Assembly (NCBI RefSeq): GCF_001375495.1
Contig: NZ_LN831058.1
Coordinates: forward strand, 1,694,768-1,758,767
Reading direction: 5' to 3'
DNA: 64,000 nt
DNA from: Flaviflexus massiliensis
Lineage (GTDB): Bacteria; Actinomycetota; Actinomycetes; Actinomycetales; Actinomycetaceae
Position 1 is the first letter of the stretch, and every line of letters begins with the position of its first letter. This document shows, piece after piece, positions 19,525 through 31,772 of this stretch. The notes below the pieces were generated by a model that was given only the letters and a program-made list of their open reading frames with translations, did not search any database and was not told where the DNA came from. A program made the translations under genes and the position numbers.

Positions 19525-20508
19525 CTAGTCCCGCCGGCTTAGATGAGCGTTGACGCTGTCGAGCGTGGTGGGAATATTTTCCTCTTTCGCGCGCTTGTCC
19601 GCCATGGTGTTCAAGCGGCGCAGTCGCCCCGCGACAGCATCCTTGGTCGCGACCGGGTTCAGGCGTTCACCGAGGAGGTTGAGTGAGTCCTCCGGGTACG
19701 TGATGCGCATCTCACCAGCCTCGCGGAGATTGTCGGGCACGTCATCGCCCAGAATCTCGAAAGCACGCTGGACTCGAATGACGGCGATGACGGCGGCTTC
19801 CGCGCTTCTTTTCATATTCGCGTCATCAAAGTTCGCGAGCCTGTTGGCCGTGCCGGTCACTTCCCGCTCTGTTCTGAGCTCTTCCCAGCGCAGCACCGCA
19901 TCGTTGGCTCCCATGCGGTTGAGCATGGCTGCGATCCCGTCGCCCTCTCGAATGTCGACGCGGAAGGCACCGCGCGATTCCCGGGCACGGTAGGGAACGT
20001 CAAGTCTGCGGGCAAGGCCACCGAGGGCGTAGGAGGCTTCCAAGCCGGGGCAGATCACTTCCAGGGCTGCGTTGCGGCCCGGTTCGAGAAGAGCGCCGCG
20101 AGCAAGGAATGCTCCGCGCCAGGAGGCCGCTGCGTCCGCCTTCGATCCGCCCACAACGGTGGGCGGCAGGCCACGGACGGGCCTGCCGTAGGTGTCGATG
20201 AGACCGATGCGGCGGGCAATGTTTTCTCCCTCGCGACCGATCCGCACAACGTAATGGTGCATGCCGCGACTGCCGGCCGACATGGTGTGCAGTTCCGACT
20301 CGACCCGGTACACCTTGCTCACGAGTTCACGCAGCCGCCGAGCACTCCCCGCATGAGTCAGGTCGGCCTGGAGTGCGACTCGACCGGAGTTGATGTGAAT
20401 ACCACCAGCAAACCGAAACATCGTGGCGATTTCAGCCACCGCAGCGGAGGCAATGTTGACGTCAACTGTCGCCAACTCATCTTTCACGGTGGTTGTCAGG
20501 GCAGACAT
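19525..20508 (-). CDS. whiA: DNA-binding protein WhiA
   Basis: WhiA is a sporulation and cell-division regulator found across Gram-positive bacteria. It has an N-terminal LAGLIDADG-like domain (AGGIHINSGRVALQADL, GAFLARGALLEPG) and a C-terminal helix-turn-helix (ITYPEDSLNLLGERLNPV, then the KDAVAGRLRRLNTMADK segment). The length of 327 aa is normal. It follows yvcK and rapZ, as in most actinobacteria and Firmicutes. In a non-sporulating relative it would act on division genes; that is inference. Confidence 0.97.
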   Translation of the reverse strand: MSALTTTVKDELATVDVNIASAAVAEIATMFRFAGGIHINSGRVALQADLTHAGSARRLRELVSKVYRVESELHTMSAGSRGMHHYVVRIGREGENIARRIGLIDTYGRPVRGLPPTVVGGSKADAAASWRGAFLARGALLEPGRNAALEVICPGLEASYALGGLARRLDVPYRARESRGAFRVDIREGDGIAAMLNRMGANDAVLRWEELRTEREVTGTANRLANFDDANMKRSAEAAVIAVIRVQRAFEILGDDVPDNLREAGEMRITYPEDSLNLLGERLNPVATKDAVAGRLRRLNTMADKRAKEENIPTTLDSVNAHLSRRD

Positions 20509-20568
20509 GGAGGTGTGGAATCCTTTGCTTGAGGGTTAGAGGCCAAGACGGGCTAGGTAATCTTACCC

Positions 20569-21543
20569 TTAATTGCTGGGAGCGTCTCTCGTAACATCGG
20601 TGATGGTGCCCTCGAAAGCGTCTCGCAGGGCGGCCGCGAAACGTAGCGGGTCGTGGACTGCACGCTCACCGACCTGGTGCACCTGGCGTAGGAGAAGCTT
20701 GGAACCGTGGTTCTTGACAGCATCGTCTAAGCCATCCAGGTCAGCAATTGCCGACGGATCTGCAACTACGATGCGTGGCTTGATCCCACCCGAGTAGGAG
20801 ACGAAACTACGGATGTGGTCGCCGTGGGACATATCGGAGGTTTCCACATCGTTTGTGAGATTGAGGGCAAGGAGGATCTGGGCTTTCGATTTGCCCAGCC
20901 CCTCCCTCACCTCGGGCATCATCAGATGCGGGACAACTGACGTGTACCAGGAGCCTGGCCCGAACACGCACCAGTCCGCTTCCTCGATGGCTTCAAGCAC
21001 TTCGGGATTGACATTGGCGGTGCTCGGAAAGAGCCGCACGCGCTCCACCCTGCCAGGCGCGACAGCAACGCGGGACTGCCCGCGCACGACCTTGGTGTGG
21101 CCGTTGTCGACAATGTCAGCTTCGATCTCCATCGGAGAGTTACTGAGCGGCAGGACCCTGCCCTTCACTTCGAGAAGCCGACCAACCACGTCCAAGCCCT
21201 TGACCGGATCTTCAAGCAGGTTCCACAGGGACGCGATGAGGAGGTTACCGGTCGCGTGATTATTGAGCGGACCGTCCGTTTCGAAACGGTGCTGCAGAAC
21301 ATCGCGCCACAGCTGCCCCCACTCACCATCGTCACAGAGCGCCGACAGTGCCATCCGCAAATCACCGGGCGGGAGGATACCGAGCTCGCCGCGAAGCCGA
21401 CCGGATGATCCACCATCGTCCGCCACCGTCACAACGGCCGTCAGATTACCCGTGACGTGCCGGAGTGCGGACAGGGTGGCGTAGAGTCCGTGCCCACCGC
21501 CAAAGGCCACAACTCTGGGGCCACGTGCACCCGTGGGAAGCAT
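20569..21543 (-). CDS. yvcK: gluconeogenesis factor YvcK / UDP-sugar-binding protein
   Basis: This CofD/YvcK-family protein is required for cell-wall homeostasis on gluconeogenic carbon and is known in other species to bind UDP-GlcNAc. The N-terminal motif [17 protein letters not shown] and [17 protein letters not shown] (about residues 38-54) identify it, with [13 protein letters not shown] near 195. The ATG lies two bases after the rapZ stop. The length of 324 aa is normal. Confidence 0.96.
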   Translation of the reverse strand: MLPTGARGPRVVAFGGGHGLYATLSALRHVTGNLTAVVTVADDGGSSGRLRGELGILPPGDLRMALSALCDDGEWGQLWRDVLQHRFETDGPLNNHATGNLLIASLWNLLEDPVKGLDVVGRLLEVKGRVLPLSNSPMEIEADIVDNGHTKVVRGQSRVAVAPGRVERVRLFPSTANVNPEVLEAIEEADWCVFGPGSWYTSVVPHLMMPEVREGLGKSKAQILLALNLTNDVETSDMSHGDHIRSFVSYSGGIKPRIVVADPSAIADLDGLDDAVKNHGSKLLLRQVHQVGERAVHDPLRFAAALRDAFEGTITDVTRDAPSN

Positions 21544-21545
21544 CG

Positions 21546-22487
21546 CTATTCCCTCCCCAAGTCGCGGTGGACAGTCACGACGCGTGCGCCCCGATCCCTC
21601 AGGCCGGCCGCCATCCGCTCAGCCACGGCAACGGACCTGTGTCTCCCGCCGGTGCAGCCGATAGCGATGGTCACATTGGGTTTGAGCTGGCGCTCGTAGC
21701 CTTCGAGAATCCCGGCGATGAGTTCCGTGTAGCCGTCAACGAAGGTGGTAACACCGTCCTGCTCCATGACGTAAGCCTGGACGGGCTGGTCGTGTCCGGT
21801 TAGGTTCCGGAGCTCACCAATCCAGTACGGGTTGTTGATGAACCGCACATCGGCAACGTGATCCGCGTCCATCGGAAGCCCGTATTTGAAGCCGAAGGAC
21901 ATGACCGTGACGCGGGTCTGCAGTTCACCTTCGGCTGCTACGAGCTGGCGAATGCTTCGGCCCAGCTCGTGCACCGACATGTTCGACGTATCAATGATGG
22001 AATCGGCGCGCTTGCGCAGATCGGCCACGAGCTCACGCTCGGCGTGGATCGCGTCGAGGAGCCGCCCCTCGTCCTGGAGCGGGTGGGGCCTGCGCACGTT
22101 TTCGTAGCGGCGTACGAGCTCGGCATCATCGCATTCGAGGAAAAGAATGCGGTGGGGCACTCCCCCATCGCGTAGCTCGTCAAGGGTTACCTGCAATTCG
22201 GCAAAGAATTCTCGGCCGCGCACATCGGCAACGACCGCGACCCTGCGGACGGTGCTGGTTGGCGACATGAGCCCCGTCAGCGCGCGCAGGAGCCTGGGTG
22301 GCAGATTGTCGACAACGTACCAGTCCAGGTCTTCAAGGACTGCCGCGGCACGGGATTTTCCTGCGCCGGACATCCCGGTGATGATCACCAGTTCGGGTGT
22401 TTCCGGCGCGGGATTGCTTGCTTCTGCCTCAGCGTCCGGAACCCAGGCAGGGAAGGAATCTGTCTGGTCAATATCGTTGTCAGCCAT
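21546..22487 (-). CDS. rapZ: RNase adapter / nucleotide-binding protein RapZ (YvcJ)
   Basis: A P-loop ATPase/GTPase with GMSGAGKS at about residues 39-46 and the family motif [12 protein letters not shown] near 57-68. The C-terminal domain has [15 protein letters not shown]. In enterobacteria it directs small-RNA decay controlling GlmS; in Gram-positives its role is unclear. It leads the rapZ-yvcK-whiA trio. The first 35 residues are acidic and variable. Confidence 0.96.
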   Translation of the reverse strand: MADNDIDQTDSFPAWVPDAEAEASNPAPETPELVIITGMSGAGKSRAAAVLEDLDWYVVDNLPPRLLRALTGLMSPTSTVRRVAVVADVRGREFFAELQVTLDELRDGGVPHRILFLECDDAELVRRYENVRRPHPLQDEGRLLDAIHAERELVADLRKRADSIIDTSNMSVHELGRSIRQLVAAEGELQTRVTVMSFGFKYGLPMDADHVADVRFINNPYWIGELRNLTGHDQPVQAYVMEQDGVTTFVDGYTELIAGILEGYERQLKPNVTIAIGCTGGRHRSVAVAERMAAGLRDRGARVVTVHRDLGRE

Positions 22488-22730
22488 GTACCTATGGTGC
22501 CAGGTTTTGTTTCTCCTCGGGCACCAAGATCAGCACTTGCTCCCGGGCAATACCTCCCTGCTCGGCCCTTGCCAGGCACTCCATAGGTCAACTCGGAAAG
22601 GACGGCGAAGTCCTGCTTATCAAGGCCTGGCCACAGATCGTTCAATCGGCCGCACTAGTACTCAACCGTGTTCCCGTTACCCATACCAGCAGCTTCCCGG
22701 GTTCACGATCCCCTGGTCCACTTCCCGGGT
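22488..22730 (-). other. uvrC-rapZ spacer, possible decayed coding sequence
   Basis: A 243-bp spacer sits within an otherwise tightly packed operon. On the minus strand, protein-like pieces occur in consecutive frames: EPGKLLVWVTGTRLSTSAAD, then LNDLWPGLDKQDFAVLSEL, then a 29-codon frame ending EQVLILVPEEKQNLAP just before rapZ. Together they suggest a degraded small gene, but I recognise no family. A direct repeat of CTTCCCGGGTTCAC (22693-22706 and 22721-22734) overlaps the uvrC stop. Confidence 0.25.
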
Positions 22731-24800
22731 TCACTTTCCGGCTTTATTTTCCACCTCCGAATCGCAGACAACAGATTCGGTATTGGAAACAACCGTTTCC
22801 TCGTCTACCTCATTATCTGCTGGGTGGAAGTGGTCGAAGATTCGCTGGGCGAAGGAGGGTCCGATGCCGGGGGCGGTTCCGAGTTCTTCGACGGTAGCCT
22901 GCTTGATCTTCGCAACGGAACCGAACGTGTCGAGAAGGTCCTTTTGGCGTGCGGGACCGAGCCCGGGAATCGCATCCAACTGAGACCGGGTCATGGCCTT
23001 CGAGCGGCGCTTACGATGATGAGAGATCGCGAAGCGATGGGATTCATCGCGCACGTGCTGAAGCAGGTGCAGTGCGGCCGAGTTGCGGGGAAAGATGACA
23101 GGGAAGTCATCACCGGGAACCCACACTTCTTCGAGCCGCTTGGCAAGGCCCACGACCTCAACATCCACCCCGAGCTCGTCGACAACGCGCTGGGCGGCAT
23201 TGACCTGCGGAAGACCCCCATCAACGACGATGAGATTGGGTTTGTAGGCAAATTTCTTCACCCTGCCAGTATCGGGATCGATGGCTCCGGAAACCGCCTC
23301 GTCATCAACATCGCGGGAGCCTGTCTGGACCTTCGCAAGTCTGCGCCGGAGGATCTCGTCCATGGCCGCCGTATCATCGCGTGCCCCCTCGCCATTCTCA
23401 CCGCGCACAATATAGTGGCGGTAGTCGGACTTGCGGGGCATGCCGTCTTCAAAGACAACCATGGAAGCAACCTGGTGAGTGCCCTGGGTGTGGGAGACGT
23501 CGAAACATTCAATACGTAACGGTGCCGCACTGAGGCCGAGGACGTCACGGAGATCCTCGAGTGCCTGCGCGCGCTGGGTCAGGTCACCGGAGCGCTTGAC
23601 CTTCGCCCGGGCGAGCGCCTGCTTCGCATTCTCCTCCACCATGTCCGCGAGCCTCTTCTTGTCGCCACGCTGAGCGATGTGGAGGTTGATGCGGGCTCCG
23701 CGACGCTCTTCCAGCCAGGCGGTGATGGCGGCCTCGTCATCGGGCATGACCGGAACAATGATTTCCCTCGGAATAGCTGTCGTTGGCGTGTGGGTCCGGT
23801 CGTCAACCGACCGTGCCTGTCCCTGCGGCATCTCCCTCGAGGGCCGCAGCAGGTCGCGGTCACCCTGCTCGCCGTAGATCTGGAGCAACATTGCGGTCAC
23901 AAGACCCGCTTCGTCAAGGTTTTCGACTCGCTCGGTCACCCAACCGCGCTGACCGCGGACGCGGCCACCACGCACGTGGAAGACCTGAACCGAGGCTTCC
24001 AGTTCGTCCGTCACGAGACTGAAAACGTCAACATCGGTGCGATCGGGGAGCACGACAGCGTTTTGTTCGACAACCTTCTTGAGGGCTGTCACGTCATCTC
24101 GCAGGCGTGCTGCCTTTTCGAAGTCGAGGTTCGCTGCCGCTTCCTTCATGGCCCGTTCCCGGGCACGAATATGCCGTCCCGTGTCGCCATCGAGGAAGTT
24201 GCACAGCTCCTCCGCAAGCTCGCGGTGGTCATCTTCGCTGATGCGACCCACGCAGGGCGCAGAGCACTTGTCGATGTAGCCGAGCAGGCAGGGCCTGCCC
24301 GAACGCTGTGCCTGATTGAGCACTCCGGCCGAGCAGGTGCGGACCGGGAAGATGTGCAGGAGGGAATCGAGGGTGTGCCGGATCGCCCACACCTGTGTGT
24401 AGGGACCGAAGTATCGGTTCCCGCGGCGGTGCGCGTTGCGGGTGATGCCGGCCCGCGGGATCTTCTCCGACATGGTGACCGCCAGGTACGGGTACGACTT
24501 GTCGTCGCGGTACATGACGTTGAAACGGGGATCGAATTCTTTAATCCACGCGTACTCGAGGGTGAGTGCCTCAACCTCGGTTGTCAGCACCACCCATTCC
24601 ACTCGTTGCGCGGTTGTCACCATCATCCGCGTGCGCGGATGAAGGAGGGTGAGGTCCTGGAAATAGTTGACGAGGCGCTGACGGAGGTTCTTGGCCTTTC
24701 CGACGTAGATGACGCGATCGTCCTCGTCGATGAACCGATACACTCCCGGATTGGTCGGGATATCGGAAGTCTTTGGACGGTAGGTAGACGGGTCGGCCAT
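22731..24800 (-). CDS. uvrC: excinuclease ABC subunit C
   Basis: UvrC makes both incisions in nucleotide excision repair. In order it has a GIY-YIG domain (NPGVYRFIDEDDRVIYVGKAKNL split as usual, residues 18-40), a Cys-rich linker, a UVR motif binding UvrB (about 205-240), the RNase H-like nuclease (FDVSHTQGTHQVASMVVFEDG near 448, VDGGLPQVNAA near 540) and C-terminal helix-hairpin-helix motifs (IPGLGPARQKDLL, APGIGPSFAQRI). The length is 689 aa. Only 5 nt separate it from uvrA. Confidence 0.98.
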   Translation of the reverse strand: MADPSTYRPKTSDIPTNPGVYRFIDEDDRVIYVGKAKNLRQRLVNYFQDLTLLHPRTRMMVTTAQRVEWVVLTTEVEALTLEYAWIKEFDPRFNVMYRDDKSYPYLAVTMSEKIPRAGITRNAHRRGNRYFGPYTQVWAIRHTLDSLLHIFPVRTCSAGVLNQAQRSGRPCLLGYIDKCSAPCVGRISEDDHRELAEELCNFLDGDTGRHIRARERAMKEAAANLDFEKAARLRDDVTALKKVVEQNAVVLPDRTDVDVFSLVTDELEASVQVFHVRGGRVRGQRGWVTERVENLDEAGLVTAMLLQIYGEQGDRDLLRPSREMPQGQARSVDDRTHTPTTAIPREIIVPVMPDDEAAITAWLEERRGARINLHIAQRGDKKRLADMVEENAKQALARAKVKRSGDLTQRAQALEDLRDVLGLSAAPLRIECFDVSHTQGTHQVASMVVFEDGMPRKSDYRHYIVRGENGEGARDDTAAMDEILRRRLAKVQTGSRDVDDEAVSGAIDPDTGRVKKFAYKPNLIVVDGGLPQVNAAQRVVDELGVDVEVVGLAKRLEEVWVPGDDFPVIFPRNSAALHLLQHVRDESHRFAISHHRKRRSKAMTRSQLDAIPGLGPARQKDLLDTFGSVAKIKQATVEELGTAPGIGPSFAQRIFDHFHPADNEVDEETVVSNTESVVCDSEVENKAGK

Positions 24801-24805
24801 AACCC

Positions 24806-27637
<2,832 letters not shown>

Positions 27638-27643
27638 CTGGCT

Positions 27644-27681
27644 AGTGTAACGCCTCCACCTAGCTCTCGAACAAATGTACC
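27644..27681 (-). promoter_or_regulatory. uvrA leaderless promoter with LexA-like SOS box
   Basis: On the minus strand, TACACT (27644-27649) lies 6 nt before the uvrA GTG, the usual geometry of a leaderless transcript. The expected -35 position (27667-27672) falls inside TCGAACAAATGTACC (27667-27681). This matches the Gram-positive LexA operator CGAACnnnnGTTCG at 8 of 10 defined bases, with one perfect half-site. Confidence 0.55.
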
Positions 27682-27764
27682 TATGTGAGTTTCGATGATA
27701 GCGAAGACACGTACCTTCGCATTCGCACCGAGTATGTAAACAGTGACCAGAACGTGGCCTTCCG

Positions 27765-27794
27765 GTGACAGTATTCGGCAGAACTGGGTAGGGT
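27765..27794 (+). promoter_or_regulatory. promoter of the MBL-fold operon
   Basis: GTGACA (27765-27770) and TAGGGT (27789-27794) are separated by 18 bp. The ATG at 27801 follows 6 nt later with no Shine-Dalgarno sequence, so the mRNA is probably leaderless. It is divergent from the uvrA promoter. Confidence 0.55.
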
Positions 27795-27800
27795 GGGTCC

Positions 27801-28442
27801 ATGAGTTTGAGCTATCACACCGGTCCCGGACTGCCACCCGTCACGATCGACATTGGTGATATTCGGGTGACGAAGATGTCCGTTGGGGACATGGATAACA
27901 ACGTCTACCTGATCGAAAACAATCTCGGTGACGCCGTCATTGTCGATGCGGCCGCCGAACCGGACAGGATTGCTGAGCTCGCTTCCGGCAAGACTGTGCA
28001 CGCGATCATCACCACCCACGAACACCACGACCATATTGGTGCTCTCGAGACGGTCTCGCATGTCTTCCCCGATGCGGACATTCTCGCCACCGCCGAAACG
28101 GGAGGAGCCCTTCCCGTAAAAGCGACCGGCGAGCTCAAGAACGGTCAGAACAAGTCCTTTGGTGATCTCGAACTAGAATTCATCGCGTTGCGCGGTCACA
28201 CCCCGAACGGGATTGCCATTGTCGTTGCCGGCACCCACATCCTCACCGGCGATTCACTCTTCCCCGGCGGGGTCGGAAAGACTCCGTCAGATCAGGCTTT
28301 CTTCCTGCTCTTCAATGACGTACGGGACCGCATCTTTGCTCGCTTCGATGACGACACGGTTATTCACCCCGGTCACGGGGATTCCACAATGGTTGGTGAG
28401 CAGCGCCCGCAGCTCGCCGAATGGGAAGGACGACGCTGGTGA
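27801..28442 (+). CDS. MBL-fold metallo-hydrolase (glyoxalase II-like)
   Basis: A metallo-beta-lactamase-fold hydrolase with the metal motif [10 protein letters not shown] at about residues 72-81, a second ligand His in [10 protein letters not shown], the bridging Asp in [10 protein letters not shown] and the last His in IHPGHGDST. The length of 213 aa fits hydroxyacylglutathione hydrolase-like enzymes, but the substrate is unknown. A homologue next to uvrA is conserved in mycobacteria (Rv1637c). The gene overlaps the next one by 4 nt. Confidence 0.88.
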   Translation: MSLSYHTGPGLPPVTIDIGDIRVTKMSVGDMDNNVYLIENNLGDAVIVDAAAEPDRIAELASGKTVHAIITTHEHHDHIGALETVSHVFPDADILATAETGGALPVKATGELKNGQNKSFGDLELEFIALRGHTPNGIAIVVAGTHILTGDSLFPGGVGKTPSDQAFFLLFNDVRDRIFARFDDDTVIHPGHGDSTMVGEQRPQLAEWEGRRW

Positions 28443-28708
28443 TTTTTGCTGTTCTCTACACGTATGATCCGGAACGGGACGACATTCACGATGTTCGCCC
28501 CCTGCACCGCGAGTTCCTGAAAGCGGAATATGATGCGGGCCGGTTGCTTGCGAGTGGCCCCCGGGGCGGCGGCGCACTGCTGATCATCAAGGCCGATTCT
28601 GAACAAGAGCTGCGGAATAATCTTGCTGGCGACCCGTTCATGAAGTCAGGCATTGTCATGGCTCTTGACGTTGAGGAGTGGACGGTTGTTTACGGCCCCT
28701 GGTCATGA
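28439..28708 (+). CDS. YciI family protein
   Basis: A small ferredoxin-like-fold protein of 89 aa starting at GTG 28439, which overlaps the MBL stop (GTGA). The pattern VLYTYDPERDDIHDVRPLHREFL, AGRLLASGPR and DPFMKSGIV is typical of the YciI/YCII domain. The conserved His and Asp of the putative active site (RPLHREFL and GDPF) are present. The biochemical role of the family is not settled. A longer start at 28421 is possible but lies inside the upstream gene. Confidence 0.8.
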   Translation: MIFAVLYTYDPERDDIHDVRPLHREFLKAEYDAGRLLASGPRGGGALLIIKADSEQELRNNLAGDPFMKSGIVMALDVEEWTVVYGPWS

Positions 28709-29658
28709 GGCGCGTTGATCCATTCATTGTCGCCATCCTTCTCGCCTTCGCTGTCGGCCTGTTCTGGCCGGCACCGGATGGCGTGCGCGATGGCATTGCC
28801 GTCACGGGTGACATTCTCGTTGCGATCCTTTTTTTCCTCTACGGTTTGCGCCTGCGCACCTCGGAAGTTCTGGACGGCCTAACTAACCTCAAGGTGCAGG
28901 GACTCATTTTTGTCTCCACCTACGTTGTGTTCCCCATCGTCGGACTTGCCTTGCACCCGGTCCTGACGCCCGTACTCGGTGATGGTTTCGCGAACGGATT
29001 CCTTTATCTCGCGTTCTTGCCATCGACGATTCAGTCATCGGTGACCTTCACGTCGATCGCACGCGGTGACACGGCCGCTGCCGTGTGTGCGGCAACCTTC
29101 TCCAATATCCTCGGCATGTTCTTGACCCCGCTCTACGTGCTTGTCTTCATGAATATTGACGGCGCGAGTGCGGGATCGCTCACGACGGTCCTCACCCAGC
29201 TACTTCTGCCTTTCATCATCGGCCAGATCCTTCAGGTCTGGTTCGGTGACTGGATACGCAGGTATCCGAAGCCGCTCAAGATCTATGACCAAGGCACGGT
29301 CGTCGTCATCGTCCTGGCCGCGGTGCTTGATTCCACAGCCGCTAATACGTGGGACGGGGTGACGATCCTCCAGATCACAATCATCATCCTGCTGTCGTGC
29401 GTGCTCCTTGCCGGCATCCTTTCCTTCACCTGGTACTCAGGCGCCTGGTTCAAGGTGAAGCGGGCTGGCAGGATCGCGATTCTCATGTGCGGATCGAAGA
29501 AGTCCCTGGCAACCGGCTTGCCCATGGCGCAGGCGATCTTCCCCGCCTCCCTCATCGGCCCCATCGCCGTCCCCGTCATCATCTTCCACCAGATTCAGCT
29601 TCTCGTGTGCGCAATTATTGCGTCTCGTTTGGGTCGTGAGGACACGCTGGCTGAGTAG
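28705..29658 (+). CDS. bile acid:sodium symporter family (SBF-like) membrane protein
   Basis: A 317-aa membrane protein with about ten hydrophobic helices, starting at ATG 28705, which overlaps the YciI stop by 4 nt. FLAFLPSTIQSSVTFTSIARGD near residues 98-118 and GSKKSLATGLPMA near 258 match the crossover regions of SBF-like (YfeH/PF13593 type) transporters. The substrate cannot be predicted. The tight overlap with the MBL and YciI genes implies one transcript. Confidence 0.85.
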   Translation: MRRVDPFIVAILLAFAVGLFWPAPDGVRDGIAVTGDILVAILFFLYGLRLRTSEVLDGLTNLKVQGLIFVSTYVVFPIVGLALHPVLTPVLGDGFANGFLYLAFLPSTIQSSVTFTSIARGDTAAAVCAATFSNILGMFLTPLYVLVFMNIDGASAGSLTTVLTQLLLPFIIGQILQVWFGDWIRRYPKPLKIYDQGTVVVIVLAAVLDSTAANTWDGVTILQITIIILLSCVLLAGILSFTWYSGAWFKVKRAGRIAILMCGSKKSLATGLPMAQAIFPASLIGPIAVPVIIFHQIQLLVCAIIASRLGREDTLAE

Positions 29659-29662
29659 GCGT

Positions 29663-29668
29663 TATCGT
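29663..29668 (+). promoter_or_regulatory. -10 box for a leaderless amidotransferase transcript
   Basis: TATCGT lies 6 nt before the ATG at 29675, and no Shine-Dalgarno sequence is present. This fits an independent leaderless promoter directly after the SBF gene. The -35 is not clear. Confidence 0.4.
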
Positions 29669-29674
29669 AGCCCT

Positions 29675-30409
29675 ATGAAGCCGTTCCTCCTGATCGCGAC
29701 CCGTGCCGAAGACGACACTGCGGATGCTGAATATGAACAGTTCCTCCGCTTTGGCAACCTGGACGAAAGTGAGCTCGTGCGCCTGCGCCTCGAGCAGCGG
29801 CCCATGCCAGACATTAATCTCGATGATTTTTCGGGGATCATCGTTGGTGGCAGTCCCTTCACGGGCTCGGATCCGGACGACCAAAAGTCGGATACCCAGA
29901 AGCGGGTCGAGCAGGAGATCAGCACTCTCCTCGACGAGGTTGTAGTCCGGGACTTTCCTTTCCTCGGAGCCTGCTACGGGGTTGGCACACTTCTCAGTCA
30001 CCAGGGTGCGGTTATCGACTCCACCTATTCCGAACCCGTCGGCGCAGTCATGATCAGCCTGACCGAAGACGGGAGGCAGGATCCGCTGCTGGCGGAGGTG
30101 CCGGACACCTTCGGTGCCTTCGTTGGCCACAAGGAGGCCTGCACGGTATTCCCGGCCCACGCTGTCCTGCTGGCATCCTCCCCCACGTGTCCGGTGCAGA
30201 TGTTCCGCCTCAAGAACAACCTGTACGGCACCCAGTTCCATCCGGAACTCGATGCCCCTGGAATTGCCACAAGAATCCGCACCTACAAGGACTTTGGATA
30301 CTTTGAACCGGACCAGGCAGACAGCCTCATTGCCGAGACCAGCCAGTGGGATGTCAGCGACGCCAACCGGGTCGTTGCTGCGTTCACCGCACGCTACGCA
30401 ACGCGCTAA
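29675..30409 (+). CDS. class I glutamine amidotransferase-like protein
   Basis: A 244-aa GATase1 domain protein. The nucleophilic Cys lies in FLGACYGVGTLL near residue 93, and the catalytic His and Glu in YGTQFHPELDAPG near 189-197. It has no fused synthetase domain, so it resembles stand-alone GuaA-N-like amidotransferases annotated as GMP synthase family or gamma-glutamyl hydrolase-like. The start at 29675 was chosen because of the -10 box and because the 19 preceding residues overlap the upstream gene. The true substrate is unknown. Confidence 0.85.
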   Translation: MKPFLLIATRAEDDTADAEYEQFLRFGNLDESELVRLRLEQRPMPDINLDDFSGIIVGGSPFTGSDPDDQKSDTQKRVEQEISTLLDEVVVRDFPFLGACYGVGTLLSHQGAVIDSTYSEPVGAVMISLTEDGRQDPLLAEVPDTFGAFVGHKEACTVFPAHAVLLASSPTCPVQMFRLKNNLYGTQFHPELDAPGIATRIRTYKDFGYFEPDQADSLIAETSQWDVSDANRVVAAFTARYATR

Positions 30410-30451
30410 CGACGCACGAGCAACGCAACCAGCAATCCACCTGTCACAAAG

Positions 30452-30487
30452 AAACGTGAGTGAACTCGACGTTCACCCACGTTTTCT
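30452..30487. terminator. bidirectional terminator between the amidotransferase and terC
   Basis: AAACGTG-A-GTGAAC pairs with GTTCAC-C-CACGTTT around a 5-nt loop. TTTTCTCCT follows on the plus strand and TTTCTTTG on the minus strand, so it can end both convergent units. A second 10-bp hairpin without T-runs lies at 30518-30544. Confidence 0.8.
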
Positions 30488-30567
30488 CCTGCTACGAGGT
30501 AGCGTGCTCCGGTGGCCTCATCAGCATCTCTTGAATGCTGATGACCGGGCTGGGATCTTCCTGCTCG

Positions 30568-31749
30568 CTAGTTGTTAAGGAAGGGACCCTGGTTCGGATC
30601 ATTCTTGTCCTGGCGTGGGGTGTTCGAAGTATCCCCTACGCTGCCCGGCACATTCTGCGTATCGGACTGCTGTCCCTTCGTGCCGGTTGTTGACCGCTGC
30701 GGAGCTGCGGCTTCGGCAGCCTCCCGCTTCTTGCTGCCATACAGCGACGCCACGACAGTAATCGCGATGACGACGAGGATGAAGCTGAGCGAGAGCGCAA
30801 TCCCGGGCTCGGGGATATTGAGAAGCAGATCGTAGCCGTGGAAGGCGTGGATGATGAGCTTGATCGCGATAAAGCCGAGGATCGCCGCGAGGCCGTAGTG
30901 CAGGTAGATCAACTTCTCGAGCAGGCCATCCACAAGGAAGAACATCTGGCGGAGCCCAAGCAGAGCGAAGACGTTGGCTGTGAACACGATGTAGGGCTCG
31001 TTCGTGAGGCCGTAGATGGCTGGGATCGAGTCGAGCGCGAACATGAGGTCTACAGTGCCGATGGCAACGATGCAGAGGAACAGCGGAGTAATCCACGACT
31101 TGCCTTCGCGGCGCACGACAAGCTTCTGATCAACGAAACCTTCGGTCACCCGGAAGTGTTTTTCGGCGAAGCGAACAACAGCATTGGGCTTGTAATTCTC
31201 GATCTCGTTCTGCTTCGCATCCGGGTCATCCACGCCCTCGCGTAGCTGGCTGATCGCCGTGTAGAGCAGGAAAGCTCCAAAGATGAAGAACATCCAAACG
31301 AACTGGTCGATGAGGGCCTTGCCGAGAAGAATGAAGATAAGGCGGAGAACGAGGGCAATGACAATGCCGTAGAGAATAACCTTCTGCTGGTACTTACGCG
31401 GCACCTTGAAGGAAGCAAGCACGATGATGAAGACAAAGATATTGTCGACCGATAGTGCTTTTTCGACCGCGTAACCGCTGTAGTACTCACCGGCGAGGGT
31501 GCCGCCGTGGCGCCACAGGATGACGAGGCCAAAGAGCAGGGCGATAGCAACGTAGAAGGCGGACCAGATGCCGGCCTCCTTGAGTGTTGGCTCGTGTGCC
31601 TTACGCACGTGACCGAAGAGGTCAATGAGAATCAGGATAAGGGCGATACCACCGAGTGCGAACCATTCCCACGTGTGGACCTGCATCTGCTCTGCAGTGG
31701 ATGCACCCTGTGCGAACATGGCATTGGTGGAGAGCTGGGTTGCCAGCAA
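30568..31749 (-). CDS. TerC/Alx family membrane protein (probable Mn2+ exporter)
   Basis: A TerC-family integral membrane protein of 393 aa with about seven to nine helices. Family motifs include YYSGYAVEKALSVDNIFVF near residues 81-99 and VDLMFALDSIPAIYGLT near 213-229, with the conserved intramembrane Asp residues. The C-terminal 60 residues are a hydrophilic tail rich in Gln, Asn and Pro. The start is TTG at 31749, supported by GGAGG 6 nt upstream. The upstream yybP-ykoY element points to manganese homeostasis, as for Alx and MntP. Confidence 0.93.
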   Translation of the reverse strand: MLATQLSTNAMFAQGASTAEQMQVHTWEWFALGGIALILILIDLFGHVRKAHEPTLKEAGIWSAFYVAIALLFGLVILWRHGGTLAGEYYSGYAVEKALSVDNIFVFIIVLASFKVPRKYQQKVILYGIVIALVLRLIFILLGKALIDQFVWMFFIFGAFLLYTAISQLREGVDDPDAKQNEIENYKPNAVVRFAEKHFRVTEGFVDQKLVVRREGKSWITPLFLCIVAIGTVDLMFALDSIPAIYGLTNEPYIVFTANVFALLGLRQMFFLVDGLLEKLIYLHYGLAAILGFIAIKLIIHAFHGYDLLLNIPEPGIALSLSFILVVIAITVVASLYGSKKREAAEAAAPQRSTTGTKGQQSDTQNVPGSVGDTSNTPRQDKNDPNQGPFLNN

Positions 31750-31772
31750 AACATACCTCCGGGTTGTTGATC

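Noticed and set aside
22693-22734. 14-bp direct repeat as an attachment site
   Set aside because: No integrase, tRNA or mobile gene is nearby; the spacing is only 28 bp.
27638-27802. N-terminal extension of the uvrA frame
   Set aside because: It would overlap the divergent MBL promoter; UvrA homology starts at GTG 27637, which has its own -10 box.
30518-30544. 10-bp hairpin near the terC stop as a terminator
   Set aside because: No T-run on either side; the convergent terminator at 30452-30487 is much better.
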